A stretch of DNA of 64,000 nucleotides from positions 20,989-84,988 of the forward strand of contig JBGTBD010000034.1 of assembly GCA_041749475.1 (NCBI GenBank), in the 5' to 3' direction. The translations under genes and the position numbers were made by a program. The stretch is from JBGTBD01 sp041749475. GTDB taxonomy: Bacteria > Pseudomonadota > Alphaproteobacteria > Rickettsiales > UBA998. The notes beneath the pieces are model-generated. The model had not been told where the DNA came from. It was given only the letters and a program-made list of their open reading frames with translations, and ran no database searches. This document shows positions 25,836-33,568 of this stretch, one piece after another (position 1 is the first letter of the stretch; each line of letters begins with the position of its first letter).

Positions 25836-27020
25836 ATGGCGAATAAGCAAGACGTAGTAATCGTAGACGCGGTACGCACCCCCATCGGCGCATTCATGGG
25901 CGGGCTTTCCTCCCTCCCCGCACACAAGCTCGGCGAAGTCGTCGTCCGCGCGATTCTGGATCGTACGAAGGTCGCTGGTGAGGACATCTCCGAGGTCATT
26001 CTCGGTCAGGTCCTGAGCGCGGTACAGGGCCAGAACCCGGCGCGCCAGACCGTCATCAATGCAGGCCTCCCTAAGGAAGTTCCCGGCTGGGGCCTGAATC
26101 AGGTCTGCGGCTCGGGCCTCCGCGCCGTCGCTCTGGGGTATCAGGCCATCATGTGCGGTGACAGTTCTATCGTCATTGCGGGTGGTCAGGAAAGTATGTC
26201 TCTCGCACCCCACGCGCAACAACTCCGCACGGGCGCGAAATTCGGTGACATCAAACTGGTGGACACCATGATCCATGACGGGCTGTGGGACATCTTCAAT
26301 AATTACCACATGGGCATCACGGCAGAGAACGTCGCCAAGAAATTCTCCATCTCCCGTTCCGAGCAGGACGAATTCTCCGTCCTCTCCCAGCAGAAAGCGG
26401 GCAAGGCGATGGCGGGCGGTCATTTCGACACGCAGATCATCCCCGTCACCGTTCCCGGTCGCAAAGGCGATGTCGTCGTCGATAAGGACGAATTCCCGCG
26501 TCCCGACACCACCACCGAAACCCTCGCCAAACTGAAACCCGCTTTCGACAAGGAAGGCTCCGTCACCGCCGGGAACGCCTCCGGCATCAACGACGGTGCT
26601 GCCGTCACCATGCTGATGACGCGCGAAGAAGCCGACAAGCGCGGCCTGAAACCCCTGGCGCGCATCGCCGGCTGGGCCCATGCGGGCGTTGAGCCTGCCA
26701 TCATGGGCACCGGCCCCATCTATGCGGTGAAGAAAGTACTGCAGAAAACGGGCTGGGAACTGGGCGACCTTGACCTCATCGAATCCAACGAAGCCTTCGC
26801 CGCACAAGCCTTGGCCGTGAATAAGGAACTGGGGTGGGATACCGCGAAGGTCAACGTCAATGGCGGGGCCATCGCCCTCGGTCACCCCATCGGTGCATCC
26901 GGCGCGCGTATCTTCACCACCCTGCTGCACGAGATGGTACGTCGCGATGCGAAAAAAGGCCTCGCCACGCTCTGCATCGGCGGCGGCATGGGCGTCGCGC
27001 TGTGTGTAGAGCGCGATTAA
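25836..27020 (+). CDS. phaA: Acetyl-CoA acetyltransferase (beta-ketothiolase)
   Basis: It condenses two acetyl-CoA to acetoacetyl-CoA, the entry step to polyhydroxybutyrate. 394 aa, the usual length. The acyl-accepting Cys91 is in LNQVCGSGLRAV, the general base His350 in AIALGHPIGASGAR and the second Cys380 in LCIGGGMGVALC. GCGGAGAGACATC precedes the ATG. It is followed by phaB, with a palindromic repeat in between. The same enzyme could also serve general acetoacetyl-CoA metabolism. Confidence 0.96.
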   Translation: MANKQDVVIVDAVRTPIGAFMGGLSSLPAHKLGEVVVRAILDRTKVAGEDISEVILGQVLSAVQGQNPARQTVINAGLPKEVPGWGLNQVCGSGLRAVALGYQAIMCGDSSIVIAGGQESMSLAPHAQQLRTGAKFGDIKLVDTMIHDGLWDIFNNYHMGITAENVAKKFSISRSEQDEFSVLSQQKAGKAMAGGHFDTQIIPVTVPGRKGDVVVDKDEFPRPDTTTETLAKLKPAFDKEGSVTAGNASGINDGAAVTMLMTREEADKRGLKPLARIAGWAHAGVEPAIMGTGPIYAVKKVLQKTGWELGDLDLIESNEAFAAQALAVNKELGWDTAKVNVNGGAIALGHPIGASGARIFTTLLHEMVRRDAKKGLATLCIGGGMGVALCVERD

Positions 27021-27029
27021 TTTAATTTA

Positions 27030-27132
27030 CCTCCCCCTTGAGGGGGGAGGCAAGGTGGAGGTGATGCTCCCGCATTACCCGGTCTTCAAGGCCGATCACC
27101 CTCCCCTAACCCCTCCCCTCAAGGGAGGGGAA
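27030..27132 (+). repeat. Interspersed G-rich palindromic repeat, copy 2
   Basis: Same ends as the element at 18841-18941: CCTCCCCCTTGAGGGGGGAGG and CCCCTCCCCTCAAGGGAGGGG, with a shared inner part (GGTGATG, CCTAACC). It occupies the phaA-phaB gap, as copy 1 occupies the pntAA-pntAB gap. Confidence 0.8.
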
Positions 27133-27168
27133 TAACAACAGGATGAATTGAAAAAGGAGCCTAAAAGA

Positions 27169-27894
27169 ATGTCACGTATTGCAGTAGTCACCGGGGGAAC
27201 ACGCGGAATCGGATATGCCATCAGCATCGCGCTGAAAGAAGCGGGCTATACGGTCGCCGCCAACTATGCCACGCGTGATGAAGCAGCACAGGCCTTCAAG
27301 AAAGAAACCGACATCGAGGTCTTTAAATGGGACGTCGCCGATTACGACGATTGCAAAGCGGGTATCGAAAACGTCGAGAAGGAACTCGGCGGCACGGTCG
27401 AACTGCTCATCAATAACGCGGGAATCACGCGTGACGCAGCGATGCATAAGATGAATCCGCAGCAATGGTCGGACGTCATCAGCACCAACCTCACCTCCTG
27501 CTTCAACATGTCCCGCGCCGTCATCGAGAAAATGCGCGAGAAGAATTTCGGTCGTATCGTCAATATCAGCTCCATCAACGGCCAGCAGGGCCAGTTCGGC
27601 CAGACCAACTACTCCGCCGCCAAAGCGGGCGTCATGGGCTTCACCAAGGCCTTGGCGCGTGAGACGGCGGCCAAGGGCATCACCGTCAACACCATCGCCC
27701 CCGGCTACATCGCCACCGAGATGACCTCCGCGATGAAACCCGAAGTCCTCGACCATATCATCAAGGGTATCCCCGTAGGCCGCATGGGAACCCCCGAAGA
27801 AATCGCCCGCGCCGTCCTCTTCCTCGTAGACGAAAAAGCCGGCTTCATCACCGGCGAGACGCTGTCCCTCAACGGCGGCCAATACATGGAGTAA
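27169..27894 (+). CDS. phaB: Acetoacetyl-CoA reductase (NADPH)
   Basis: It reduces acetoacetyl-CoA to (R)-3-hydroxybutyryl-CoA for polyhydroxybutyrate synthesis. 241-aa short-chain dehydrogenase with IAVVTGGTRGIGYAIS cofactor loop and NINSSING-type strand (VNISSINGQQGQFGQTNYSAAK) holding the Ser-Tyr-Lys triad. The GQQGQFGQTNYSAAKAG stretch is typical of PhaB rather than FabG. The ATG at 27169 follows AAAGGAGCC; the TTG at 27148 lies upstream of that site. NADPH may come from the pnt transhydrogenase. Confidence 0.93.
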   Translation: MSRIAVVTGGTRGIGYAISIALKEAGYTVAANYATRDEAAQAFKKETDIEVFKWDVADYDDCKAGIENVEKELGGTVELLINNAGITRDAAMHKMNPQQWSDVISTNLTSCFNMSRAVIEKMREKNFGRIVNISSINGQQGQFGQTNYSAAKAGVMGFTKALARETAAKGITVNTIAPGYIATEMTSAMKPEVLDHIIKGIPVGRMGTPEEIARAVLFLVDEKAGFITGETLSLNGGQYME

Positions 27895-28045
27895 CCGTCA
27901 CAAACTCTTAATTTTACAATATTTTAGAGTTGAATTAAGCCTAAGCGCTTACCCTGCCACTTAAACTTGTTTTTGGCGCTTCAGGCACAACTCCGTGTTT
28001 TGCCTACCCTCTAGCGTGTACCGCTTGGAACAAAGGGTCAACACC

Positions 28046-28189
28046 ATGCCATCGCCTCGTGCTTGGATCTTGTTGATCGCTGGTAGTACTTCTTTCGGGG
28101 AGTACGTATTCTTTGTCGTTGTCGGACTGTTCATGTTCGCAACCTATCGACAGCGCAGGAGAAACCGACGATACGTCCTCTACCAGTGA
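28046..28189 (+). CDS. Possible small membrane protein (47 aa)
   Basis: An ATG frame encoding one hydrophobic segment (YVFFVVVGLFMFATY) followed by a strongly basic tail (RQRRRNRRYVL). It lies in the 359-nt gap between phaB and the LOG gene; a hairpin at 28201-28231 follows. No clear ribosome site and no recognised family, so it may be chance. Confidence 0.3.
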   Translation: MPSPRAWILLIAGSTSFGEYVFFVVVGLFMFATYRQRRRNRRYVLYQ

Positions 28190-28200
28190 TGTCCCGACGA

Positions 28201-28231
28201 GAATGAAAGGAGTCTTCGGACTTCTTTCATT
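28201..28231. terminator. UUCG-capped hairpin
   Basis: GAATGAAAG(G)AGTC-TTCG-GACT(T)CTTTCATTC is a long stem with a stable TTCG loop, between the phaB/small-ORF side and the LOG gene that arrives from the other strand. No T-run on either side. Its place between convergent genes suggests transcript end formation. Confidence 0.5.
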
Positions 28232-28253
28232 CCGTATCATAGAAACAGCAGGG

Positions 28254-28856
28254 CTACACTTTTTGCAACAACGAGTTATCGCCCGCGTTCGACGGTATCG
28301 GCTCATTGACGATATAGTCCACCAGCGCGTCCAGCGAATCCACCACGTCGAACAGACGCAGCGTGCTTTCCATCGCGAAGCCTTTTTCAATGATGTTATT
28401 CATCAGCGCGATCAGGTGATCCCAGTAGCCCGCATGGTTAAAGATGACGATGGGCTTGTTGTGCATCAGCAGCTGCTTCCAGGTCAGGATCTCGAACATC
28501 TCATCCATCGTCCCGAACCCGCCGGGGAGTATCACGAACATGTCGGATTTTTTATACATGAGTTCTTTGCGCGTATGCATCGTATCGACGATGACGATCT
28601 CGGAGAGATTCTGGTGCTCGTTCTCGATATTGCGCAAGGATTCGGGAAACACGCCGGTCACCCATCCACCTTCCGCCATCGTCGCATTGGCGACCGCGCC
28701 CATGATGCCGCAATCTCCACCGCCATAGACGAGCGTGATCTCTTTTTCGGCTAATTTCTTGCCCAGTTCTTTCCCCATATCGAGGTGAATCTGTGGGACT
28801 TTATTTTGTGCGCCGCAAAAGACGCAAACGGCTTTTTGTTTAGTTCTGTCAGTCAT
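28254..28856 (-). CDS. LOG-family / TIGR00730 Rossmann-fold nucleotide hydrolase
   Basis: A 200-aa lysine-decarboxylase-like (LOG) protein. The hallmark PGGFGTMDEMFEILTWKQ is intact and VYGGGDCGIMGAVANA precedes it. Family members cleave nucleoside 5'-monophosphates such as cytokinin ribotides or AMP. The N-terminus CVFCGAQNK differs slightly from the common CVFCGSS. Terminating near a hairpin at 28201-28231. The fold is secure and the physiological substrate is not. Confidence 0.9.
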   Translation of the reverse strand: MTDRTKQKAVCVFCGAQNKVPQIHLDMGKELGKKLAEKEITLVYGGGDCGIMGAVANATMAEGGWVTGVFPESLRNIENEHQNLSEIVIVDTMHTRKELMYKKSDMFVILPGGFGTMDEMFEILTWKQLLMHNKPIVIFNHAGYWDHLIALMNNIIEKGFAMESTLRLFDVVDSLDALVDYIVNEPIPSNAGDNSLLQKV

Positions 28857-28879
28857 AAAACTCCTATGTTCCTAGTACG

Positions 28880-30088
28880 TTAAACGCGCACATCCGCGGC
28901 AGGTGAATACTCACCTGCGGTCAGATTAGCGGCGGTTGTGGGTGATTCAGCGATACCTGCTGAGGATGGCATGGTTTCAGTATGCCACGAAACAAGTTTA
29001 CGTTCCCTTAACGCGATATGCTGCTCCAGCTTCTTCGCGGATTGGTGCATCACCACCCAGCTCGCGATGAACAACAGCTCGATCGCTCCCATCACCCCGA
29101 AGACGATACCAATCTCCAGCGTATTGAGCGTCTTGAAATCGATGGTCAAAATCATCACCAAGGCCAGCGCCCCGACCAGTACCGTCACCAGCGCCCACAG
29201 TGCGCCGAAATATTTGATGCGCGAAGTATTCTTGACGAGAATTTCCTGCACCATCTTCTCGCGGTCTTTTTCTTCCGAAAGCGTACTCACCCATTCATCG
29301 AGCCGCGAATGTTTCTGGCTGACCTGCTGTACCGTCTCCTCGAACTTCGCGCGCGTCGTCTCGATTTTCTGTGCCTGCTGTTCCAGCTCCTGTGCTTTCA
29401 ATTTCGGGTCGAAATCCTGCGCCCCCATCACATCTGTTTCAAGGAACTGCACGTCCGTGAATTGCGCATTCCGAAATTGCGTTTCCACGACACTGACGCG
29501 CAGGAACTGCATGGAAACAAATTGCGTCTCACGGCAATCCGCTTCATCCAGCATCGCGTCATTGAGGATGACTTTTTTTAACACCGCTTCGCGCAAGTTC
29601 ACCCCGAACAGGTTCGCGTCCGCACAATCACATGCTTCCAGTTGCGCTGATCGGAGCGTCGCCTCGGACAGATTGCACCGCGCGAAATTGCACTGCTGGA
29701 ACTGCGACTGCGTCATATCGCTCTGCGAGAAATCGCTCTGGCTGAACATCCCCCGTTCGGCCACCACATGCGTCATGTTCGCCCGACGGAAGGACGCGCC
29801 GGAGGCGATGACGTCGGACATCTTGGCATCGGTGAAATCCGCCTCGTCACAGAACGCCCCGTTCATCTCCACCCCGCGCAGGTCAGCCCCGCGAAGGGAG
29901 ACTTGCATGATATTGCGTGAGGAAAGCGTGCAGCCGGTGAGGTCGGCATCGCGTAAATTAGCCCGGCGGCCTTCCTTACCCTCAGATTCCAGCCACAACG
30001 CATGCTGGGCGAGGTTGCCGTCCAACTGCTCTTGTGTGAAACGGGTTCCGGTCATGCCGGGCGCTTTCGTGAGGGTTTCAGTGTCCAT
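28880..30088 (-). CDS. Pentapeptide-repeat protein with C-terminal coiled coil and membrane helices
   Basis: A 402-aa protein. Residues about 40-230 are pentapeptide repeats of A(D/N)LxX type (NLRDADLTGC, SLRGADLRGVEM, ANLFGVNLREAVL), a right-handed beta-helix. A coiled coil follows (ELEQQAQKIETTRAKFEET) and then two membrane helices (FGALWALVTVLVGALALVMIL and VFGVMGAIELLFIASWVV). The fused membrane part suggests a membrane-tethered scaffold. Function unknown. 23 nt upstream of the LOG gene on the same strand. Confidence 0.8.
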   Translation of the reverse strand: MDTETLTKAPGMTGTRFTQEQLDGNLAQHALWLESEGKEGRRANLRDADLTGCTLSSRNIMQVSLRGADLRGVEMNGAFCDEADFTDAKMSDVIASGASFRRANMTHVVAERGMFSQSDFSQSDMTQSQFQQCNFARCNLSEATLRSAQLEACDCADANLFGVNLREAVLKKVILNDAMLDEADCRETQFVSMQFLRVSVVETQFRNAQFTDVQFLETDVMGAQDFDPKLKAQELEQQAQKIETTRAKFEETVQQVSQKHSRLDEWVSTLSEEKDREKMVQEILVKNTSRIKYFGALWALVTVLVGALALVMILTIDFKTLNTLEIGIVFGVMGAIELLFIASWVVMHQSAKKLEQHIALRERKLVSWHTETMPSSAGIAESPTTAANLTAGEYSPAADVRV

Positions 30089-30212
30089 AACATCCTAAAG
30101 GATACCATGCCATGCTTTCCCGCCCGTGACAAGCCGCGAAACAGGCGCTCCCCGTTGCCTCGCCCGCTTTCGACTGAACGCCGATGCAGAAAGTACACTC
30201 TTACCCCCTACA

Positions 30213-30270
30213 TGTCACCCTGAACTTGTTTCAGTGTCCATCTGGATGCTGAAACAAGTTCAGGGTGACA
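30213..30270. repeat. Perfect 22-bp inverted repeat
   Basis: The arms at 30213-30234 (starting TGTCACCCTGAAC) and 30249-30270 are perfect reverse complements around a 14-nt loop. It lies between the pentapeptide gene start and the purK stop. It looks like an interspersed palindromic element and may terminate purK transcription. Confidence 0.75.
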
Positions 30271-30281
30271 CAATGAAGCAC

Positions 30282-31388
30282 TTACAGCTTCGGCTGCAAA
30301 ATATTCACATGCCCCATCTTCCGCCCCGGCCGCACGTCTTCCTTGCCATAGAGATGCAGCCGCGCGAAGGGGTATTCCTTGAGGTAGCTTTCCCAATCAT
30401 GCACATCATCGCCAATGAGGTTGATCATGTTAGCGGGGCAGAGCTGCGTGGTCTTCCCCAGCGGCAAATTACATACCGCGCGGAGCTGTTGCTCGAACTG
30501 GCTGGTCGCACAGGCGTCCATCGTCCAATGCCCGGAATTATGCGGCCGCGGCGCCATCTCGTTGACCAGCACCTCTCCCGTTTTGGTCACGAACATCTCG
30601 ACCGCCAGCAACCCTACCAGCCCTGTCTTTTCCGCCAGCGTCAGCGCGATGGCGCGCGCCTGTTCGCTGACCTCTTTCGTCACCGGTGCGGGCGCGATGG
30701 TCTCTTTCAATATGTGATTCTTATGGATGTTCTGCACGACTGGGTACGTCGCCACCTCACCCGACGCATTGCGCGCGACGAGGACGGAGACTTCCATTAC
30801 GAACGGCACGAACCCTTCCAGCACGCACTCGGTCTTGCCCAGATTCTCCCAAGCCGCAGCCGCATCTTCCACATTCTGGATCGACGCCTGCCCTTTACCG
30901 TCATACCCCAACTCGCACGTTTTCAGGATCGCAGGTGTTCCGATTTCCTTCACCGCTGCCGCAAGCGTCTCCGCATCATGCACCCGCGCAAACTGCGCCG
31001 TGCCAATGCCATGCAAACGACAGAATTCTTTCTCACGCACCCGGTGCTGCGTCATCTCTAAAATCGCGGGCGATGGATATACGGGAACGATACCCGAAAG
31101 CAATTCCAACGAACGGTGCGGGATATTTTCGAACTCGAACGTCACCACATGTACCGACTCCGCGAAAGAGCGTAACGATTGCTCATGTGTATACTCCGCC
31201 CGCGTCGTCAGTTTGGACACCTCGCTCGCAGGTGCATTATTCTCCGGCGTGAAAATATGCGCGTGATACCCCATCCGCGCCGCCGTCATCGCCAACATCC
31301 GCCCCAATTGCCCCCCACCGATAATGCCGATGGTGGAGCCGGGTTCGATAGTCGCTAGTGGCAAGTCATCAGTCGTTGGAGATTTCAT
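30282..31388 (-). CDS. purK: 5-(carboxyamino)imidazole ribonucleotide synthase
   Basis: ATP-dependent carboxylation of AIR in purine synthesis; its product feeds PurE. A 368-aa ATP-grasp protein: IGIIGGGQLGRMLAMTAARM N-terminal motif, then GYDGKGQASIQ, EGFVPFVMEVSVLVAR and the ATP-grasp EMAPRPHNSGHWTMDAC segment. It follows purE on the same strand, the two separated by a palindromic repeat rather than overlapping as in many genomes. Confidence 0.96.
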   Translation of the reverse strand: MKSPTTDDLPLATIEPGSTIGIIGGGQLGRMLAMTAARMGYHAHIFTPENNAPASEVSKLTTRAEYTHEQSLRSFAESVHVVTFEFENIPHRSLELLSGIVPVYPSPAILEMTQHRVREKEFCRLHGIGTAQFARVHDAETLAAAVKEIGTPAILKTCELGYDGKGQASIQNVEDAAAAWENLGKTECVLEGFVPFVMEVSVLVARNASGEVATYPVVQNIHKNHILKETIAPAPVTKEVSEQARAIALTLAEKTGLVGLLAVEMFVTKTGEVLVNEMAPRPHNSGHWTMDACATSQFEQQLRAVCNLPLGKTTQLCPANMINLIGDDVHDWESYLKEYPFARLHLYGKEDVRPGRKMGHVNILQPKL

Positions 31389-31418
31389 AACGTAATTCTA
31401 ATGCCATTTACTAGTGCT

Positions 31419-31486
31419 GTCATTCCCGCAAAAGCGGGAATCCATTCTTGGTTAGCAGGTGGATTCCCGTTTTCACGGGAATGACA
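31419..31486. repeat. Dispersed palindromic repeat (CATTCCCG type), copy 2
   Basis: GTCATTCCCGCAAAAGCGGGAATCC and GGATTCCCGTTTTCACGGG-type arms form a double hairpin within the purE-purK gap. It shares core words with 7788-7907. Confidence 0.7.
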
Positions 31487-31514
31487 CATTATGTGATATT
31501 CCGAATTCTGAACT

Positions 31515-32018
31515 CTACCCCTGCGGCACTTCCGGCACGTCCGCCGTCTGCTTTTCGCGGTATGCAACCAGGCGCGCTGACAATGCCGCGTCGGAAAGGC
31601 TGAGGATGGACGCAGCAAGAATCCCCGCATTCATCGCACCCGCCGTGCCGATAGCTAGCGTCCCCACCGGAACGCCGCGCGGCATCTGGACAATGGAAAG
31701 TAGCGAATCCAGCCCGTTCAACGCAGGTGATTCCACGGGAACACCCAGCACGGGCAGATGCGTCATGGACGCCGCCATCCCCGGCAGATGCGCCGCACCG
31801 CCCGCCCCGGCGATAATGACGGAAAGGCCACGCTCAGCCGCCGTCGTCGCATACTCATAAAGCCGTTTGGGAGTGCGGTGGGCGGAGACGATATGGGTCT
31901 CGTATGCGACCCCCAGCGCGTCCAGTACCTCGGCGGCGGATTTCATCGTCGGCCAGTCGGACTGGCTGCCCATGATGATACCGATTTTAACAGTTGTGTT
32001 TGCCGCTGGGTTTGTCAT
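31515..32018 (-). CDS. purE: N5-carboxyaminoimidazole ribonucleotide mutase
   Basis: It converts N5-CAIR to CAIR in purine synthesis. 167 aa (class I PurE). The signatures GIIMGSQSDWPTM, VSAHRTPKRLYEYA and GAGGAAHLPGMAAS are intact. ATG at 32018 was chosen because GAGAGGAACAATAGC precedes it; the longer frame to 32135 runs into radC's upstream region. Divergent from radC. Confidence 0.96.
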   Translation of the reverse strand: MTNPAANTTVKIGIIMGSQSDWPTMKSAAEVLDALGVAYETHIVSAHRTPKRLYEYATTAAERGLSVIIAGAGGAAHLPGMAASMTHLPVLGVPVESPALNGLDSLLSIVQMPRGVPVGTLAIGTAGAMNAGILAASILSLSDAALSARLVAYREKQTADVPEVPQG

Positions 32019-32099
32019 GCTATTGTTCCTCTCCCGCTCGGGAAAGGGAGGGAACATAATGGAAAGCCATTCAAAAGAAAAGATTTTTTTATTGTGACG

Positions 32100-32795
32100 A
32101 TGGAAAAAGAAAAAAAGGCGGCAAACCCGCACCATTCAGGCCACCGCCAGCGCCTTCGCACCCGTTTCCTGGAGAATGGCCCCTCTGCCCTCGCCGAATA
32201 TGAACTCCTCGAACTCATCCTCTTCGCCGCCCACCCAAGGGGTGACGTAAAACCCCTCGCCAAGTCCCTCATCAAGGAATTCGGCAGTTTTGCGAAAGTC
32301 ATCGAGGCCGAGCCGCTAGCACTCAAACGCATCGAAGGCATGGGCGAAGCCGGTATCACGGCGCTGAAAACCATCGCCGCCGGGGCGCAACTCCTCCTCC
32401 GCCAGCAGGTCGAAAAACGCCCCGTTATCTCCAGCTGGCAAGCCTTGCTCGATTATTGCACCCTCAGCATGGCGGGAGAGAAGATCGAACAATTCCGCGT
32501 CCTCTTCCTCGACAGCAAGAACCAGCTCCTCGCCGACGTCATCATGCAGGAAGGAACCGTAGACCACACCCCCGTCTATCCCCGTGAGATCCTCAAGAAA
32601 GCGCTCGAACTCGGCGCCTCCTCCCTCATCCTCGCCCATAACCACCCCAGCGGCGACCCCTCCCCCAGCAAGGCGGATATCGAGATGACGCAACAAATCA
32701 TCGCCGCCGCCAACGCCGTGGGCCTACGCGTCCACGACCATCTCATCATCGGCCGCAAGGGGCATTACTCGTTCAAATCGAATGGATTGCTATAA
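32100..32795 (+). CDS. radC: RadC family JAB/MPN-domain protein
   Basis: A 231-aa RadC protein: N-terminal HhH-like helical part (HRQRLRTRFLENG, AKSLIKEFGSFAKV) and a C-terminal JAMM metal site, H-x-H-x10-D, in LAHNHPSGDPSPSKAD. The start is the ATG at 32100 (MEKEKKAANPH); the long upstream frame overlaps divergent purE. Its role in DNA repair is debated; it is widespread and chromosomal here. Confidence 0.92.
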   Translation: MEKEKKAANPHHSGHRQRLRTRFLENGPSALAEYELLELILFAAHPRGDVKPLAKSLIKEFGSFAKVIEAEPLALKRIEGMGEAGITALKTIAAGAQLLLRQQVEKRPVISSWQALLDYCTLSMAGEKIEQFRVLFLDSKNQLLADVIMQEGTVDHTPVYPREILKKALELGASSLILAHNHPSGDPSPSKADIEMTQQIIAAANAVGLRVHDHLIIGRKGHYSFKSNGLL

Positions 32796-32802
32796 ACGCG
32801 AA

Positions 32803-33101
32803 CGGCCTCCCCACACCACATCCCGCTGGATGCAATGATTTGGGGAGGCCGCCGGTCAGGTCACGTTAGTGACATGACAGTCGCAGCGCCGTGCCTCAGA
32901 CACCCCACTTTTGATGGCCGTAGGGCAGATCTTCAGGCCAGGTAGGCCAACGACGGGACGAAGCGCTGAGCGTCAACATGGCTGGATTTCTCCGTTGCCA
33001 GAAGCCGTTTCTCAAGGAGGTTCACACTTGATAGACGGCAGGTTTTTCCCTTACGGGTTAGTTCTCAACAACGTCTTCTGGGGTAAGCCAAAAGTGCGGT
33101 G
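32803..33101. ncRNA. Candidate structured RNA, unclassified
   Basis: No credible ORF lies in this 470-nt gap, but base pairing is dense. CGGCCTCCCC (32803-32812) pairs with GGGGAGGCCG (32842-32851); a second hairpin with a GTTA loop spans 32855-32878; CACCCCACTTTTG (32901-32913) pairs 12 of 13 with 33089-33101 and would close a domain of about 200 nt. It did not match what I know of tmRNA, RNase P or SRP RNA. 6S RNA was considered because of the long closing stem but not confirmed. Strand unknown. Confidence 0.4.
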
Positions 33102-33240
33102 AAGAAAACCAAGTGAACGCACGGAATTTATCCGAAGGGTACTTATTGTAAAATGAAGGTTTGATGACACATCAACCAGCATTTAAGCCAAAAATCTCCA
33201 AGCATAGATGACAAAAATGTAAGTAATATTGCTTGATTTA

Positions 33241-33255
33241 TTAATGAAAGTTTAA
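33241..33255. promoter_or_regulatory. CtrA-like full site TTAA-N7-TTAA
   Basis: Exact TTAA-TGAAAGT-TTAA, only 12 nt upstream of the small ORF at 33268, in a very AT-rich spacer. Because of the local AT content a chance match is more likely than at 15372. Confidence 0.4.
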
Positions 33256-33267
33256 TATTATAAAGAG

Positions 33268-33510
33268 ATGCAATACCTCACCAGTGCATTTTTACTCGTC
33301 GGATTGATCCTGACCCTGTATATGTCGGGCCAGCCCCGTCTGGAAACACCTGAAGCCAAGACCGTTTTCCAAGCCCGCGCCATTGATAGTTTTCGTATCC
33401 ATGAGGACAAGGTCGTGAAATATGACAATACGGGCACATTCGTCCGTATGGAGTTCGTCTCCAAAAAGGTGAATCTGCCGATACAGGACGTCCACACCCC
33501 CCAAAAATAA
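33268..33510 (+). CDS. Small membrane-anchored or exported protein (80 aa)
   Basis: Starts MQYLTSAFLLVGLILTLYMS, a hydrophobic signal-anchor, and continues with a hydrophilic part (FRIHEDKVVKYDNTGTFVR). No family recognised. Its own AT-rich promoter region contains a CtrA-like site. A weak AAAGAG precedes the ATG. It is followed by the Nudix gene 58 nt away. Confidence 0.5.
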   Translation: MQYLTSAFLLVGLILTLYMSGQPRLETPEAKTVFQARAIDSFRIHEDKVVKYDNTGTFVRMEFVSKKVNLPIQDVHTPQK

Positions 33511-33568
33511 CCCCTTTTTTCATCAAAATGTAACGGAATCACTGTGTGAACCTTGCTATGCTGAAAGC

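Noticed and set aside
25800..26930. 376-aa open frame antisense to phaA
   Set aside because: Codon-phase shadow of a GC-rich gene; the sense protein is a perfect thiolase and the antisense product has no recognisable motif or ribosome site.
28938..30098. 386-aa open frame antisense to the pentapeptide gene
   Set aside because: Ser/Cys/Arg-rich shadow of the repeat pattern on the other strand.
32854..32880. GGTCAGGTC word as SRP RNA core
   Set aside because: The following conserved CCGGAAGG-AGCAGCC tract is absent, and the segment folds as a simple hairpin.
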